From an unicellular cyanobacterium SU3 (GTDB taxonomy: Bacteria > Cyanobacteriota > Cyanobacteriia > Cyanobacteriales > Microcystaceae), in contig NETF01000141.1 in the NCBI GenBank assembly GCA_002172675.1, forward strand, positions 1 to 63,608: a DNA stretch of 63,608 nucleotides, read 5' to 3'. Both the position numbers and the translations under genes were made by a program. This document shows positions 7,787 to 17,270 of the stretch, one piece after another. The first letter of the stretch is position 1; each line of letters begins with the position of its first letter. The notes beneath the pieces are model-generated. The model was not told the DNA's origin and searched no databases. It was given only the letters and a program-made list of their open reading frames with translations.

Positions 7787-9214
7787 TTACAGTTGTTTAA
7801 CTTCAGAGACTAATTTAGCAATTACATCTTGTGCGCTACCAAAGAGCATCATGGTTTTATCATCGTAGAATAACTGGTTTTCTACACCAGCAAACCCGGC
7901 ACTCATACCCCGTTTAATAACGATAGTGTGATGAGCTTTATCTACTTCTAAGATGGGCATTCCATAGATAGGACTATTTTTATCAGCCCGTGCTGCCGGG
8001 TTAACCACATCATTTGCCCCGATAACCAAAGCAACATCAGTCTGTTCAAATTCAGGGTTGATGTCGTCCATGTCGTGTAACTGGGTATAAGGAACGTTTG
8101 CTTCAGCTAGTAAAACGTTCATGTGACCGGGCATTCTTCCGGCAACAGGGTGAATCGCATATTTAACGTCTACACCCATTTTTTCGAGTTGATTGGCCAA
8201 TTCTCTGACAGTATGTTGTGCTTGTGCCACTGCCATACCGTAACCAGGGACAATAACCACAGAACGAGCATAACCTAACATCATTGCCCCTTCTTCGCTG
8301 TCAATGGAATGTACCACTTTATCCGTTGCCTCACCGGAACCACCAGCAACGGAACCGCCAGCACTACCAAAGGCACCAAATAAAACGCTCAGTAAAGAAC
8401 GGTTCATGGCTTTACACATGATTTCCGTCAGGATAATACCAGACGCACCCACCAACGCACCAGCGACGATGAGCATATTGTTCATTAAGATGAAACCAGC
8501 AGCACTAGCAGCTAACCCTGAGAAAGAGTTTAACAGGGAAATAACCACAGGCATATCCCCACCACCAATGGGTAGAACGAATAATACCCCAAAGACCAAA
8601 GATAATCCCACTAACCCTAAAAAGAGTTCGGGGTTGGCCGGGTTAATGAACAGGTAAACACTGCCTGCGATGAAGGATAAGAACAGCAGAATATTGAACG
8701 GTTGTTGTAGGGGAAAAGTAACAGGAGATCCACTTACTAACCCTTGTAACTTAGCAAACGCAAGTAAACTACCGGTTAAGGTAACACCACCGATAAAAAC
8801 CCCTAAAATAGCCACGAAAGTGGCATCAAAGGGAACCTTATCACCAGCGTCTAATAACCGCCAAAATTCACCAACGGCAACTAAGGCACTGGCTGCACCC
8901 CCTAAACCGTTGAAAATACCCACCATTTGGGGCATTTCTGTCATGGCTACTTTTTGAGCAGCGATCGCCCCGATAATAGATCCGATGATCACCCCGACAA
9001 GAATCATCTGGTAGTTGATCACAGACTGGTTAATTAAAGTGGCAATAATGGCAAAAAACATCCCTACCGCAGCAATAATATTGCCTCGGCGAGCGGTAGC
9101 GGGTGATCCTAACTGCTTTAACCCAACAATAAATAGGGCTGCAGCGACTAAGTAGGTCAGTTCTATTCCAGTAGTTAAACCAGAGAGAACGTCAGTACAT
9201 AAAGTATCGTTCAT
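7787..9214 (-). CDS. pntB: NAD(P) transhydrogenase subunit beta
   Basis: PntB is the membrane plus NADP-binding subunit of the proton-translocating transhydrogenase. This enzyme transfers hydride between NADH and NADP+ using the proton gradient. The protein has 475 residues. About nine membrane helices fill the first 280 residues, with GGGDMPVVISLLNSFSGLAA in this part. The NADP domain (dIII) follows, with VIVPGYGMAVAQAQH, HPVAGRMPGHMNVLLAEA and ALVIGANDVVNPAA. Length and domains are complete. It is the last gene of pntA1-pntA2-pntB, six bases after pntA2. Confidence 0.97.
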   Translation of the reverse strand: MNDTLCTDVLSGLTTGIELTYLVAAALFIVGLKQLGSPATARRGNIIAAVGMFFAIIATLINQSVINYQMILVGVIIGSIIGAIAAQKVAMTEMPQMVGIFNGLGGAASALVAVGEFWRLLDAGDKVPFDATFVAILGVFIGGVTLTGSLLAFAKLQGLVSGSPVTFPLQQPFNILLFLSFIAGSVYLFINPANPELFLGLVGLSLVFGVLFVLPIGGGDMPVVISLLNSFSGLAASAAGFILMNNMLIVAGALVGASGIILTEIMCKAMNRSLLSVLFGAFGSAGGSVAGGSGEATDKVVHSIDSEEGAMMLGYARSVVIVPGYGMAVAQAQHTVRELANQLEKMGVDVKYAIHPVAGRMPGHMNVLLAEANVPYTQLHDMDDINPEFEQTDVALVIGANDVVNPAARADKNSPIYGMPILEVDKAHHTIVIKRGMSAGFAGVENQLFYDDKTMMLFGSAQDVIAKLVSEVKQL

Positions 9215-9220
9215 CTTTAA

Positions 9221-9508
9221 TTATGCTCCCTTCTTCTTGAACATTTGCAACATCCGGTCAGTCACCAAGAAGCCACCAACCACGTTAACCGTTGCTAAAA
9301 CAACGGCCACTAATCCTAAAATGACCGTAATATTCCATTCCTTCGGTCCTGCAATGAGCAAAGCACCCACTACAGCAATACCAGAGATAGCATTCGCCCC
9401 AGACATCAGGGGAGTGTGCAATGTGGGAGGCACTTTGTTGATCACCTCAAACCCCACAAAAGAGGCCAAGACGAACACCACTAAACCAATTAATAATCCA
9501 GTTGTCAT
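9221..9508 (-). CDS. pntA2: NAD(P) transhydrogenase alpha subunit, membrane part
   Basis: This 95-residue protein is the membrane piece that in enterobacteria is fused to the C-terminus of PntA. It has three predicted membrane segments: residues 3-22, about 38-55 (LMSGANAISGIAVVGALLIA), and about 60-85. The PLMSGANAISG motif is typical of the family. As in many cyanobacteria and alphaproteobacteria, the alpha subunit is split into two genes. It lies between pntA1 (14 bases upstream) and pntB (6 bases downstream), so all three are probably cotranscribed. Confidence 0.95.
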   Translation of the reverse strand: MTTGLLIGLVVFVLASFVGFEVINKVPPTLHTPLMSGANAISGIAVVGALLIAGPKEWNITVILGLVAVVLATVNVVGGFLVTDRMLQMFKKKGA

Positions 9509-9522
9509 AAATTACTCCATTT

Positions 9523-10680
9523 CTATGCTTGAACTAAGGTAGCAAGGGCATTTTTAACCCGTTCGTTGCGAACTTCTCCTTCGTAGGTGACGCAAGTTCC
9601 GTCTAAGATGTCGTCTTCAAAGTTGAAGTCAATGGCACCGTCTTTAACCACGTATTTCACTAGGGTTAAGAGGTTTTTGGCATACACTTTACTCGAATCT
9701 ACGGGCAAGGTAGCAGGCAAGTTTAAAGGTCCAATAATGGTGACACCGTTGTAGTAAACGTCTTTTCCAGCTTCGGTACAAGCACAGTTACCCCCTTGTC
9801 CTGCAGCTAAGTCAACGATCACAGCACCAGCGTTCATTTGACCGACCATTTCTTCGGTAACGATCAAGGGAGCGCGTTTGCCTTGGACTTGGGCAGTGGT
9901 GATTACCACATCGGATTTTTTAATATGTTCGGTTAGCACTTGACGAATTTTTTCTTGTGTGGTTTGGCCAACTTCTTTGGCGTAACCTCCAGTGGTGGCG
10001 GTGTCTTCTTCGATGGGGATCTCAATAAATTTTGCTCCCACACTTTGTACCTCTTCTTTCACCGCAGGGCGTACATCAAAGGCTTCTACTACGGCACCTA
10101 AGCGTCTGGCAGTAGCGATCGCTTGTAACCCGGCGACTCCTGCACCGATCACTAACACTTTGGCCGGGGGAATGGTTCCGGCTGCGGTTGTCATCATGGG
10201 GAACAGACGAGGTAAGGAGGCTGCAGCGATCAAAGCTGATTTATATCCGGCAATATTCGCCTGAGATGACAGTGCATCCATACTTTGGGCGCGACTGGTC
10301 CGGGGGATCATCTCCATGCTAAAAGCATTGATTTTCCGTTGGGCCAATGCCTGAATTTGTTCGGGGTTGGCCAAAGGGTTGAGAAAACTAATTAAAGTTG
10401 AACCCGGTTTTAACCAGTTCATTTCTTGTTCCCCTTCTTGTTCCCCGGGAGGGGCAACTTTGAGGAGAATATCAGCAGACTCCCATAATTCTTTGGCGGA
10501 GTTGATAATGGTGGCACCGGCGGCTTCGTATTCACTATCGGTGAAATGAGCGCCTAAACCAGCCCCAGACTGCACTAATACTTCAAACCCTAACTTAATA
10601 AAGCGGGCGACAATATCAGGAACGAGGGCAACACGCAATTCTCCTAAGTCACTTTCTTTTGGAACTGCGATTTTTAGCAT
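9523..10680 (-). CDS. pntA1: NAD(P) transhydrogenase alpha subunit, NAD-binding part
   Basis: PntA1 is the soluble NAD(H)-binding domain I of the transhydrogenase, 385 residues, related to alanine dehydrogenase. The N-terminus MLKIAVPKES is typical. The Rossmann signature GAGVAGLQAIATARRLGA lies at about residues 176-193, and the mobile-loop/RQD-type region is around AFSMEMIPRTSRAQSMDALS. The protein ends after GEVRNERVKNALATLVQA and has no membrane helices, which are supplied by pntA2. It is the first gene of the operon, so the promoter should lie in the 334-base spacer upstream. Confidence 0.96.
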   Translation of the reverse strand: MLKIAVPKESDLGELRVALVPDIVARFIKLGFEVLVQSGAGLGAHFTDSEYEAAGATIINSAKELWESADILLKVAPPGEQEGEQEMNWLKPGSTLISFLNPLANPEQIQALAQRKINAFSMEMIPRTSRAQSMDALSSQANIAGYKSALIAAASLPRLFPMMTTAAGTIPPAKVLVIGAGVAGLQAIATARRLGAVVEAFDVRPAVKEEVQSVGAKFIEIPIEEDTATTGGYAKEVGQTTQEKIRQVLTEHIKKSDVVITTAQVQGKRAPLIVTEEMVGQMNAGAVIVDLAAGQGGNCACTEAGKDVYYNGVTIIGPLNLPATLPVDSSKVYAKNLLTLVKYVVKDGAIDFNFEDDILDGTCVTYEGEVRNERVKNALATLVQA

Positions 10681-11014
10681 ATTGGACCTTCCTTGCTTTC
10701 GTTTATGGGTTAAAAGTTTGTTGTTAATATTTTGGGGGTTATTAACGGGTAAATAGAAAACCTTAAACTCTTCTTTGTTTTTGCTTCATCAATTGATTAA
10801 CAATGATTAAGTACAAGGACTTAATTAAATGAAGCGTTGAGTTGGGTTTAGTCATCGGTCTAGTTAAGCTGTTGTTTACAAACTTATACCCCTTTATCAG
10901 AGCGTTATTAACCCTATGGTTTCGAGATGGACTAATTCCGCTTTTTATCTAGTTTAATCTAGGTTTTTAGTCTTGTTTAAAAACTTAATTAATTTTTAAC
11001 TGTATCTTCTGTTA
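10681..11014. other. Spacer between pntA1 and the broken glycoside-hydrolase-like gene
   Basis: This AT-rich spacer of 334 bases must hold the pntA1 promoter, reading leftward. I see no convincing -35/-10 pair, hairpin or coding frame in it. Confidence 0.4.
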
Positions 11015-12307
11015 CTAATTATTAGTTATTGAGTTCAAGCTATTTTTAACACGAGAAGCAGTTTCTTCTGGTTTTCCTGAGAGTGGAAACACTAAGATGC
11101 TATCAATATTTTTATTATTCGCTAATTCTTGCAGACGGTGTAATTGTTGATCGGTGATGGCAATACCGTCATATTTTGCACCATAGTTTAATTCTTCTTT
11201 AAAATTATCTTCGTTATAAGCTTGAATAAATACTCGATCTACTGACCAATTTTCCCAGTCAGCAGCAAAGTATCTTTTTGACCAATAGGGATTATGATGA
11301 CTAATATCAAAACTAATTGAATTATTGGCTTTTTTAACTTCTGAAATCATCTTTCGGGTAAACTGAGTTAATTTAGCCGTTCGATCAACTTTTCCAGGTA
11401 ATTCTGCATGATAACCTAAATAATCATCTCATTGGATGGCATCAATTTTAGGATATTTTTTAACAAATTCTACGACAATATTAGTGAAAAAATTAGCAAT
11501 TTCTGGCACTTCTACATCTAAGACATAATGTTCAATATTACTATAGGTTCTATCGATTCCAGGAACTAACCATTTCTTTTCAATTGCTTTATCAAAAATA
11601 GGACTATTTTTATCAATTTTTATTCCTTTTTCAAAGTAAGCATGAACTTCCATCCCCTGTTTATGGGCTTCATCAATTAACCAGGTTAACCATTGGGGAT
11701 TAAATTGATTAGGACAACTATTATACCCTAAAGTTTGTTGCATAACTTCGCTATTATACATGGTGCAACCATTGCCCCAAACCCCATGAATAATAGTATT
11801 AAATCCTTGACTTTTATAATATTTTACTCGTTGACGAATAGTGGCTTCGTTAGCATTATTTGTGACTTGATAACGACTTAAATAAATGCCTCTAATTTTC
11901 TTTTTTTCCCAAGGAGTTAATGTTTTTTCAGGGATATTATTTGTCTCAGATTTAGCTATTTCATTAGTTGGCTTTTCTGGAATTTTATTATTATTGGGTT
12001 CAATAGGAGTTTTTTCAGGATTACTATTATTAGCTGCCGGAGATTTGGTTATAGTCGGTTCAGTTTTTGATGATTGCCTTGATGTTACGGTATTGTCTTT
12101 AGTATTTTCGATAGGAATAGGTAAATTAGGATATTTATTTGATAGTTCAATTATTACTGGATTCTTAGCGATAAAAGTAGGTAAAAGATTATTATTTTTT
12201 ATAAAAAACCACCAATAACCACCACCAACTATTAGAGCAAAAATAAGCAATTCGACTAAACAGCCAAAATCAAAAAGTCCCGATTTTTTATTCTTATTAT
12301 TTGACAT
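11015..12307 (-). pseudogene. Glycoside-hydrolase-like (DUF4015) protein split by one in-frame TGA
   Basis: One frame runs through the region and is interrupted only by TGA at 11431-11429. The N-terminal part (292 residues) has a membrane anchor (about residues 13-36), then a low-complexity linker rich in Asn, Pro, Thr and Lys. A TIM-barrel start follows with GIYLSRYQVTNN, YKSQGFNTIIHGVWGNG and HKQGMEVHAYFEKG. It stops right after KKYPKIDAIQ. The same frame then continues DDYLGYHAELPGKVDRTAKL to YFAADWENWSVDRVFIQAYN and the end. A Trp at the stop (IDAIQWDDYLGYH) would restore a 430-residue protein by a TGG to TGA change. The family is a putative polysaccharide hydrolase. Confidence 0.75.
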
Positions 12308-12708
12308 GATTACAAATTGATAAAGTTACCTAATACATTACTACTTAACTATAGAAACAAACTTTTAGTTATGAAATACTTGGTAAAAAAATTTAACGGA
12401 GTTCAGGATTTGATAGTGTTAAATGTTTACCAAGTTTATTCTAAGGTACATAATCATTTTATGTTTTCTGCTTTCTATATTATTTTACTTTATTTTTTCT
12501 TATTTTCGTGAAATTTAATTAATTTTATTAATAATTCTGAGTTTAAATAATTAATTAAATTTCCTTGTTACCAAAAAATATATCAATTTTTTTTGATACA
12601 TAATATAACCTTAACCTTTATATTTAATGAGTATTTAATTAATTTACCACCCTAAAAAAATTGTGTTATACTGACCAAAACTTTTTAATTTATTCCGAGA
12701 GTTAATCT
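12308..12708. other. AT-rich spacer between the hydrolase-like gene and mop
   Basis: This 401-base, very AT-rich spacer separates divergent genes. A TTGTGTTATACT stretch near 12661-12672 resembles a promoter -10 region for the Mop gene, about 37 bases before its ATG. A 64-codon open frame at 12317-12511 is dominated by Leu, Phe and Tyr and looks like chance. Confidence 0.35.
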
Positions 12709-12918
12709 ATGAAAAGTAGTGCGCGTAATACCATTAAAGGAACCGTCAAAAAAGTAGAAATGGGGAGTGTTAATGCTGTTATCACTTTAGAAGTTGCTCC
12801 TGGGGTAGAAATTAGTGGCATGATTACTAAAGAGTCGGCTGAATCTTTAGCATTAAGCGAAGGTAAAGAAGCTTATGCTGTTATCAAAGCTAGTGATGTT
12901 ATGTTTGCGGTTGACTAA
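12709..12918 (+). CDS. Mop-type molybdate-binding protein (TOBE domain)
   Basis: This 69-residue protein consists of one Mop/TOBE domain: SARNTIKGTVKKVEMGSVNA, then AVITLEVAPGVEISGMITKE, SAESLALSEGK, and KASDVMFAVD. SARN, VNAxV and KASxVM are the hallmarks of molbindins, small proteins that oligomerise to store molybdate or tungstate. The next gene on the same strand is modA, which supports a molybdenum role. In a nitrogen-fixing cyanobacterium such storage could serve nitrogenase or nitrate reductase (inference). Confidence 0.93.
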   Translation: MKSSARNTIKGTVKKVEMGSVNAVITLEVAPGVEISGMITKESAESLALSEGKEAYAVIKASDVMFAVD

Positions 12919-13237
12919 GCTATTATATCTCTTCTATTGATGATATAGCACGACGCATTAGAGTCAGAACATTGATAGAATCACAAAACATTGTAGGGTG
13001 GACATTGTCCACCTTAGTGTAATATTCTTAGTCATATTATTACCTAAAGTTGAAGCTTAATATTACTAAGTTTCAACTCTCCTTTTACATTAAACTTACG
13101 ATTTAAGTCTAATAAAAAAATTGTTATCAACTTCTGACAAAAAACAATCTATTAAACAATCCTTAATTTTATTCCTTGTTTTCAATGATTGCTTTTATTA
13201 TGACCTCTAATTAAACTTGATTTTGTCATTAATCTAG
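12919..13237. repeat. Spacer with a GGTGGACA inverted repeat
   Basis: Between mop and modA lies a 17-base palindrome, GGTGGACATTGTCCACC (12998-13014). Flanking TAG and TTAG hint at a dispersed repeat related to the GGTGGGC repeats elsewhere in the window. It could end mop transcription. The rest is AT-rich with no coding frame. Confidence 0.5.
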
Positions 13238-14020
13238 ATGAAAAGAAAACACTTTCTTGTCCTAACATTAGCAACTTTTGTGACAGCTTGCACTGGTTCT
13301 AATTCTAATCAACAGGATACTTCTAACGTTACTTTAACTGTATCAGTTGCTTCGAGTGTTCAAGATGCCATGAAAGCAGTACAACCTCTTTATCAACAAG
13401 AAAACCCCAATGTAGAGATTATCTATAATTTTGGTTCTTCTGGTTCTTTGCAACAACAAATTGAACAAGGTGCGCCAACAGATGTGTTTATTTCTGCTGC
13501 CCCTAAACAGATGAATGCACTACAAGAAAAAGACTTATTATTGACAGAAACTCGTAAAAATTTACTAGAAAATAACGTTGTTTTAGTGACACCAAAAGAT
13601 AGCGAAGAATTAGTAACTTTTGAAACATTACCTACTGCTAAACTAGATAAAATTGCGTTAGGTGAGCCTGACAGTGTTCCGGCTGGACAATATGGAAAAG
13701 AAGTGCTAACCTCATTAAAATCCTACGATAAGTTAACACCTAAATTAGTTTACGGAAAAGATGTGCGTCAAGTTCTTTTCTATGTGGAAACAGGAAATGT
13801 TGACGCTGGTATTGTTTATGGTACCGATGCAAAAATTTCTGATAAAGTAACAGTAATTGCTACTGCACCAAAGGGATCACATTCTCCTATTGTTTATCCG
13901 GTTGCTGTAGTGAAAGAAAGTAAAAATCCTGAAGAAGCGAAAAAGTTTGTTAACTTTTTATTAGAAGAGAAAGCACAAGCAGTTTTTGAAGATTATGGGT
14001 TTACAAAACCTGAAAATTAA
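13238..14020 (+). CDS. modA: ModA, molybdate ABC transporter substrate-binding lipoprotein
   Basis: ModA captures molybdate outside the membrane and delivers it to ModBC. The N-terminus is a lipoprotein signal with the lipobox VTAC (Cys at residue 18). The mature protein shows LTVSVASSVQDAMKAVQPLY, NFGSSGSLQQQIEQGAPTDV, FISAAPKQMNAL, LGEPDSVPAGQYGKEVL and VETGNVDAGIVYGTDAK, all typical of the ModA fold and its oxyanion-binding serines. The length of 260 residues is normal. No modB or modC follows, so the membrane and ATPase parts must be encoded elsewhere. A hairpin terminator follows the stop. Confidence 0.96.
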   Translation: MKRKHFLVLTLATFVTACTGSNSNQQDTSNVTLTVSVASSVQDAMKAVQPLYQQENPNVEIIYNFGSSGSLQQQIEQGAPTDVFISAAPKQMNALQEKDLLLTETRKNLLENNVVLVTPKDSEELVTFETLPTAKLDKIALGEPDSVPAGQYGKEVLTSLKSYDKLTPKLVYGKDVRQVLFYVETGNVDAGIVYGTDAKISDKVTVIATAPKGSHSPIVYPVAVVKESKNPEEAKKFVNFLLEEKAQAVFEDYGFTKPEN

Positions 14021-14030
14021 CTAATTAGTT

Positions 14031-14073
14031 TAGGGAGTAATGATGATAGTATCGATACTTTACTTACTCCCTA
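14031..14073 (+). terminator. Terminator hairpin of modA
   Basis: TAGGGAGTAA (14031-14040) pairs perfectly with TTACTCCCTA (14064-14073). It lies 11 bases after the modA stop. A short T-containing tail follows. Termination is inferred. Confidence 0.55.
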
Positions 14074-14114
14074 GTAATAATTTTCTCATTAAAAATTTTA
14101 GTTTAAAGATAAGG

Positions 14115-14351
14115 TTATACAACAAGAAGTTCGATAACCCCTGCTAAAAACATCGCAAAAATACCTACTTTTAATAAACTATTCATGTCATTATCGTTAC
14201 CAGTAGTAGTTGTCACCTGGTTATCGCTACCTTGCAAATGTCCATAGACATTAACTGCTCCCATCATAAAGAATAATAGAGACAAGAGACTCATTCCTTC
14301 ATTTTGTCTCTTTCTTGACATAGCATTTTTATTGTACTTGTACTTAGTCAT
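14115..14351 (-). CDS. Small hypothetical membrane protein
   Basis: This 78-residue protein has two predicted membrane segments: about residues 20-37 (MSLLSLLFFMMGAVNVYG) and 60-78 (LLKVGIFAMFLAGVIELLVV). A polar loop between them contains TTTTGNDND. The N-terminus is basic. I do not recognise it. It faces modA convergently and shares the spacer holding the modA terminator. A real gene is likely because of its clean hydrophobic pattern and its start codon. Confidence 0.55.
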   Translation of the reverse strand: MTKYKYNKNAMSRKRQNEGMSLLSLLFFMMGAVNVYGHLQGSDNQVTTTTGNDNDMNSLLKVGIFAMFLAGVIELLVV

Positions 14352-14709
14352 CGCTTATTACTCCGTGAGCGTCTGTCATTAGAGGCTTGTGTTGCCTTTT
14401 ACGATTCTCATCGTAGCAAATGTAAATTATTTTTGCAAGAATTTGACAATAAGCATTGTTTATGGTATGGATAATCTTCCATTTCTAACTGATTTGGTCA
14501 TTTTATCAATAATAGTTAAGTGAAAATTATCAAAAAATAGTTTTTTTCTTGCTTAGATTTTATTTTAGCATTGACCGCAAAAGTTTACTTCAGGTTGTTA
14601 ATTAATTAGGTTAGAATACTTAGCATAAAATTTAATCAATATTATTAATGAATTTAATAAATGATCAGATTAAGTGAAATAAACAATGGAAATATATTAA
14701 AAAGTAATC
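14352..14709. other. AT-rich spacer
   Basis: These 358 bases lie between the small membrane-protein gene and the 3' end of the EamA gene. No coding frame, hairpin or recognisable regulatory site was seen. Confidence 0.4.
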
Positions 14710-15627
14710 CTAAGCAGATTTCTCCTTATCCTGAGAACTAATAACAGCAATAATAACCCCAACTAAAATAATAATCGCTCCTATTAAAACTAAAATTGAG
14801 GGTATTTCTTGAAAGATTAAAAACCCAAAAAAACTAGCACCAATAGGTTCAAATAAAATCCCTAGTGTAATCAAAGTCGGAGAAACATAACGCACTGACC
14901 AATTAATGCTAGTATGACCAATTAATTGAGAAAAAATAGCCATCAAAACCACATAAACATAAACATTATTAGGATAATGTGTATAACCAGTACCGAAGAA
15001 AAAAGGTAAAGGAAAAAGAAGAATAGCAGCCATTGTATAAACAATCACACTATAACTGCTAATCTTTAACCCTTCTTGTTGAGCAATCTTACCAAAAATT
15101 AAATAGAAGCTAACAAATAAAGCTCCCATTAAAGCTAAGATATTACCTAATAGGGGTTGACTGTATGAATTATTGATATCATTACCTCCCAAAGCAATAA
15201 AAATACCTCCTAATAAAGCAATAAAAATACCCAAAATAGTTATCTTTTTTAGTTTCTCTTTGAACCAAAACCAAGATAAAAGAGCCACCCAAATCGGATT
15301 AGTCGTGACTAAAGTTGTTGATGCCGCAATAGAGGTAAAGGATAAAGAAGTAATCCAAAAAACAAAATGAAAAGCTAAAGAAAACCCTGCACCAATAGCA
15401 TAATAATAAGCTTTTAAACTAACTTCATTTTTAATAACAGTTCGCCAAGCAGGAAGTAAAACAATTGAGGCGATGATTAAACGAGACGCTGCTAAAAATA
15501 GACTAAATTCTAATCCCAGTTGTCCCGAAGCTTCTAAAGCAAGACGGATAAAAATTGCCGTAGAAGAAACCGATAAGATACCAAGAGTTAAGATCAGCGT
15601 AACTTGCCAAACTTGAGGCGATCGCAT
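14710..15627 (-). CDS. EamA/DMT-family transporter
   Basis: This protein of about 305 residues has ten predicted membrane helices arranged as two EamA halves of five. The first half begins VTLILTLGILSVSSTAIFIR and includes FTSIAASTTLVTTNPIWVAL. The second includes GNILALMGALFVSFYLIFGK, GHTSINWSVRYVSPTLITLG and the closing helix ILVLIGAIIILVGVIIAVIS. The family exports small metabolites; the substrate cannot be told from sequence. I start at the Met of MRSPQVWQ (15627). The frame is open 31 codons further, but that extension is not hydrophobic and is less likely. Confidence 0.88.
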   Translation of the reverse strand: MRSPQVWQVTLILTLGILSVSSTAIFIRLALEASGQLGLEFSLFLAASRLIIASIVLLPAWRTVIKNEVSLKAYYYAIGAGFSLAFHFVFWITSLSFTSIAASTTLVTTNPIWVALLSWFWFKEKLKKITILGIFIALLGGIFIALGGNDINNSYSQPLLGNILALMGALFVSFYLIFGKIAQQEGLKISSYSVIVYTMAAILLFPLPFFFGTGYTHYPNNVYVYVVLMAIFSQLIGHTSINWSVRYVSPTLITLGILFEPIGASFFGFLIFQEIPSILVLIGAIIILVGVIIAVISSQDKEKSA

Positions 15628-15788
15628 TATTTTTAAACAAGAATAATCAATAGACTTTATATTTTGTAACACAAAGATCGATTGAGCATCGGAAACTGTT
15701 AGAATAAACATGACGAACAAGTTTTAACCCTAGTCAAACGCTACAAAAAAACAAGTTAGGGTAAAACATAATCTAGGGGAAAAATACC

Positions 15789-16448
15789 ATGAATAGTCGC
15801 TTTCGTAATCGCACAAAAGCAGGACAACAATTAGCACAGAAATTAAAAACCTATAAAAATCAAAATAATACGGTGGTTTTAGCTTTACCCAGGGGAGGAG
15901 TTCCCGTTGCTTACGAAATTGCCAAACAATTAAATCTGACCCTAGATATCTGTTTAGTGAGGAAATTAGGGGTTCCTGAGCGTCCAGAACTCGCTATGGG
16001 TGCGATCGCTTTAGGAGGAGCGAGAATTCTCAATACAGATGTTATTAATTGGTCAAATATATCCCCTCAAGTGATAGAAGAAGTTACCCAAAAAGAACAA
16101 CAAGAATTACATCGGCGAGAACAAGTTTATCGGGGAGATAAACCTTTTCCCAAAATTTATAATCAGACGGTTATTTTAGTAGATGATGGCATCGCTACTG
16201 GTTCAACTATTAAAGCAGCGATCGCTATTATTAAAAAACAGCAAGCTAAAAAGATTATTATTGCTGTTCCCGTTGTACCTCCTTCAGTTTGTGAAGAATT
16301 AAGAAAAGAAGTGGATGAAATAGTATGTTTAACTATGCCAGAAAGAATGAATTCTATTAGTCTTTGGTATGATGATTTTTCCCAAACTACTGATGAAGAA
16401 GTATGTAGTTTATTATTTCTTGCTCAAGAATATTCATTGAGCAATTAA
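15789..16448 (+). CDS. Phosphoribosyltransferase-family protein
   Basis: This type I phosphoribosyltransferase-fold protein has 219 residues. The PRPP-binding loop is VILVDDGIATGSTIKAAIAI at about residues 127-146. Upstream are VVLALPRGGVPVAYEIAKQL and CLVRKLGVPERPELAMGAIA, typical of a broad cyanobacterial group often annotated as predicted phosphoribosyltransferase. The nucleobase or other acceptor is unknown. It starts at ATG after AGGGG, and ends six bases from the convergent methyltransferase gene. Confidence 0.88.
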   Translation: MNSRFRNRTKAGQQLAQKLKTYKNQNNTVVLALPRGGVPVAYEIAKQLNLTLDICLVRKLGVPERPELAMGAIALGGARILNTDVINWSNISPQVIEEVTQKEQQELHRREQVYRGDKPFPKIYNQTVILVDDGIATGSTIKAAIAIIKKQQAKKIIIAVPVVPPSVCEELRKEVDEIVCLTMPERMNSISLWYDDFSQTTDEEVCSLLFLAQEYSLSN

Positions 16449-16454
16449 GTGACC

Positions 16455-17210
16455 TCATATTTTAGCAATCACTAACATTTCATAATTATCTGGTGATAAT
16501 AAATTATTGCGACTAAAAGCCCCAAGATTTGCGCCAAAAATCTCAATATTTTTAAAATTGAGTGTTTGTAATAACCAGGTTATTTCCGAAGGAACATAAT
16601 ATCTTTCGTTGCAGTGAATTGTTTTTTTATTGCCAAGATCATCTTCAATATTAAAAAGGCTAGACTCTCGAAAGGTCATTAAATCAAAAGAATGCTCTTC
16701 TGTATTTCCAGAATTAAGATTATCAGCCATCAACTCTTTAACAGAATGATATAGGGGATATAAAGCATTTAAAGCCGTAAAAATCAACAGTCCCCCAGGT
16801 TTTAAAGCTTTAGCTGCACTAGCAAGAATTTGATAATTCATTTGATCCGTTTCCATTAAACAAAATCCCCCTTCACACAGGATATAGACTAAATCAAATT
16901 CATCTACAAAAGGTAAATTTCGAGCATCATATTGATAGAACTCAAGGGATAAACTTTTTCCTATCGCTTTTTCTTTTGCTCGATTTAAAAGAGACTCAGA
17001 TAAATCAATCCCTACCACTTCGTAACCTCTTTTAGCTAATTCAATCGAATGTCTTCCCGTTCCACAGCCAATATCTAATATTCGGGTATTTTTGTCATAA
17101 TTGATTTCTTTTTCAAGAAAATCACACTCACCCATAGTGCCGTGAGTAAAACCTTCTTGCTCATATTTAAGCGCATAATTTTCAAATAATTCTTCGTACC
17201 ACTGTTTCAT
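16455..17210 (-). CDS. Class I SAM-dependent methyltransferase
   Basis: This 251-residue protein has the Rossmann SAM-binding motif I, RILDIGCGTGRHSIELAKRG (about residues 41-60), followed by the acidic motif II VVGIDLSESLLNRAKEKA. It also has DLVYILCEGGFCLMETDQMN and LKPGGLLIFTALNALYPL. These place it in the methyltransferase 11/25 group. The C-terminus has a Tyr-rich recognition part (HCNERYYVPSEITWLLQTLN). The substrate is unknown. It is convergent with the phosphoribosyltransferase gene and divergent from dnaK3. Confidence 0.88.
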   Translation of the reverse strand: MKQWYEELFENYALKYEQEGFTHGTMGECDFLEKEINYDKNTRILDIGCGTGRHSIELAKRGYEVVGIDLSESLLNRAKEKAIGKSLSLEFYQYDARNLPFVDEFDLVYILCEGGFCLMETDQMNYQILASAAKALKPGGLLIFTALNALYPLYHSVKELMADNLNSGNTEEHSFDLMTFRESSLFNIEDDLGNKKTIHCNERYYVPSEITWLLQTLNFKNIEIFGANLGAFSRNNLLSPDNYEMLVIAKI

Positions 17211-17270
17211 TTTTGATCTTAATTAATTAAAGTTTTTAATCTTATCAAAGATAGTATAATCCCTTTTAAT

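Noticed and set aside
8304-8657. Long plus-strand frames opposite pntB and pntA1
   Set aside because: They are antisense to well-recognised conserved genes and have codon-shadow composition.
2574-11431. UGA recoding as selenocysteine or tryptophan in the Rieske and hydrolase-like genes
   Set aside because: All other genes here use TGA normally as a stop, the Rieske gene also has a frameshift, and no SECIS-like hairpin was seen after either TGA.
12317-12511. 64-codon plus-strand frame in the spacer before mop
   Set aside because: It is very rich in Leu, Tyr and Phe as expected from AT-rich non-coding DNA, and lacks a recognisable family.
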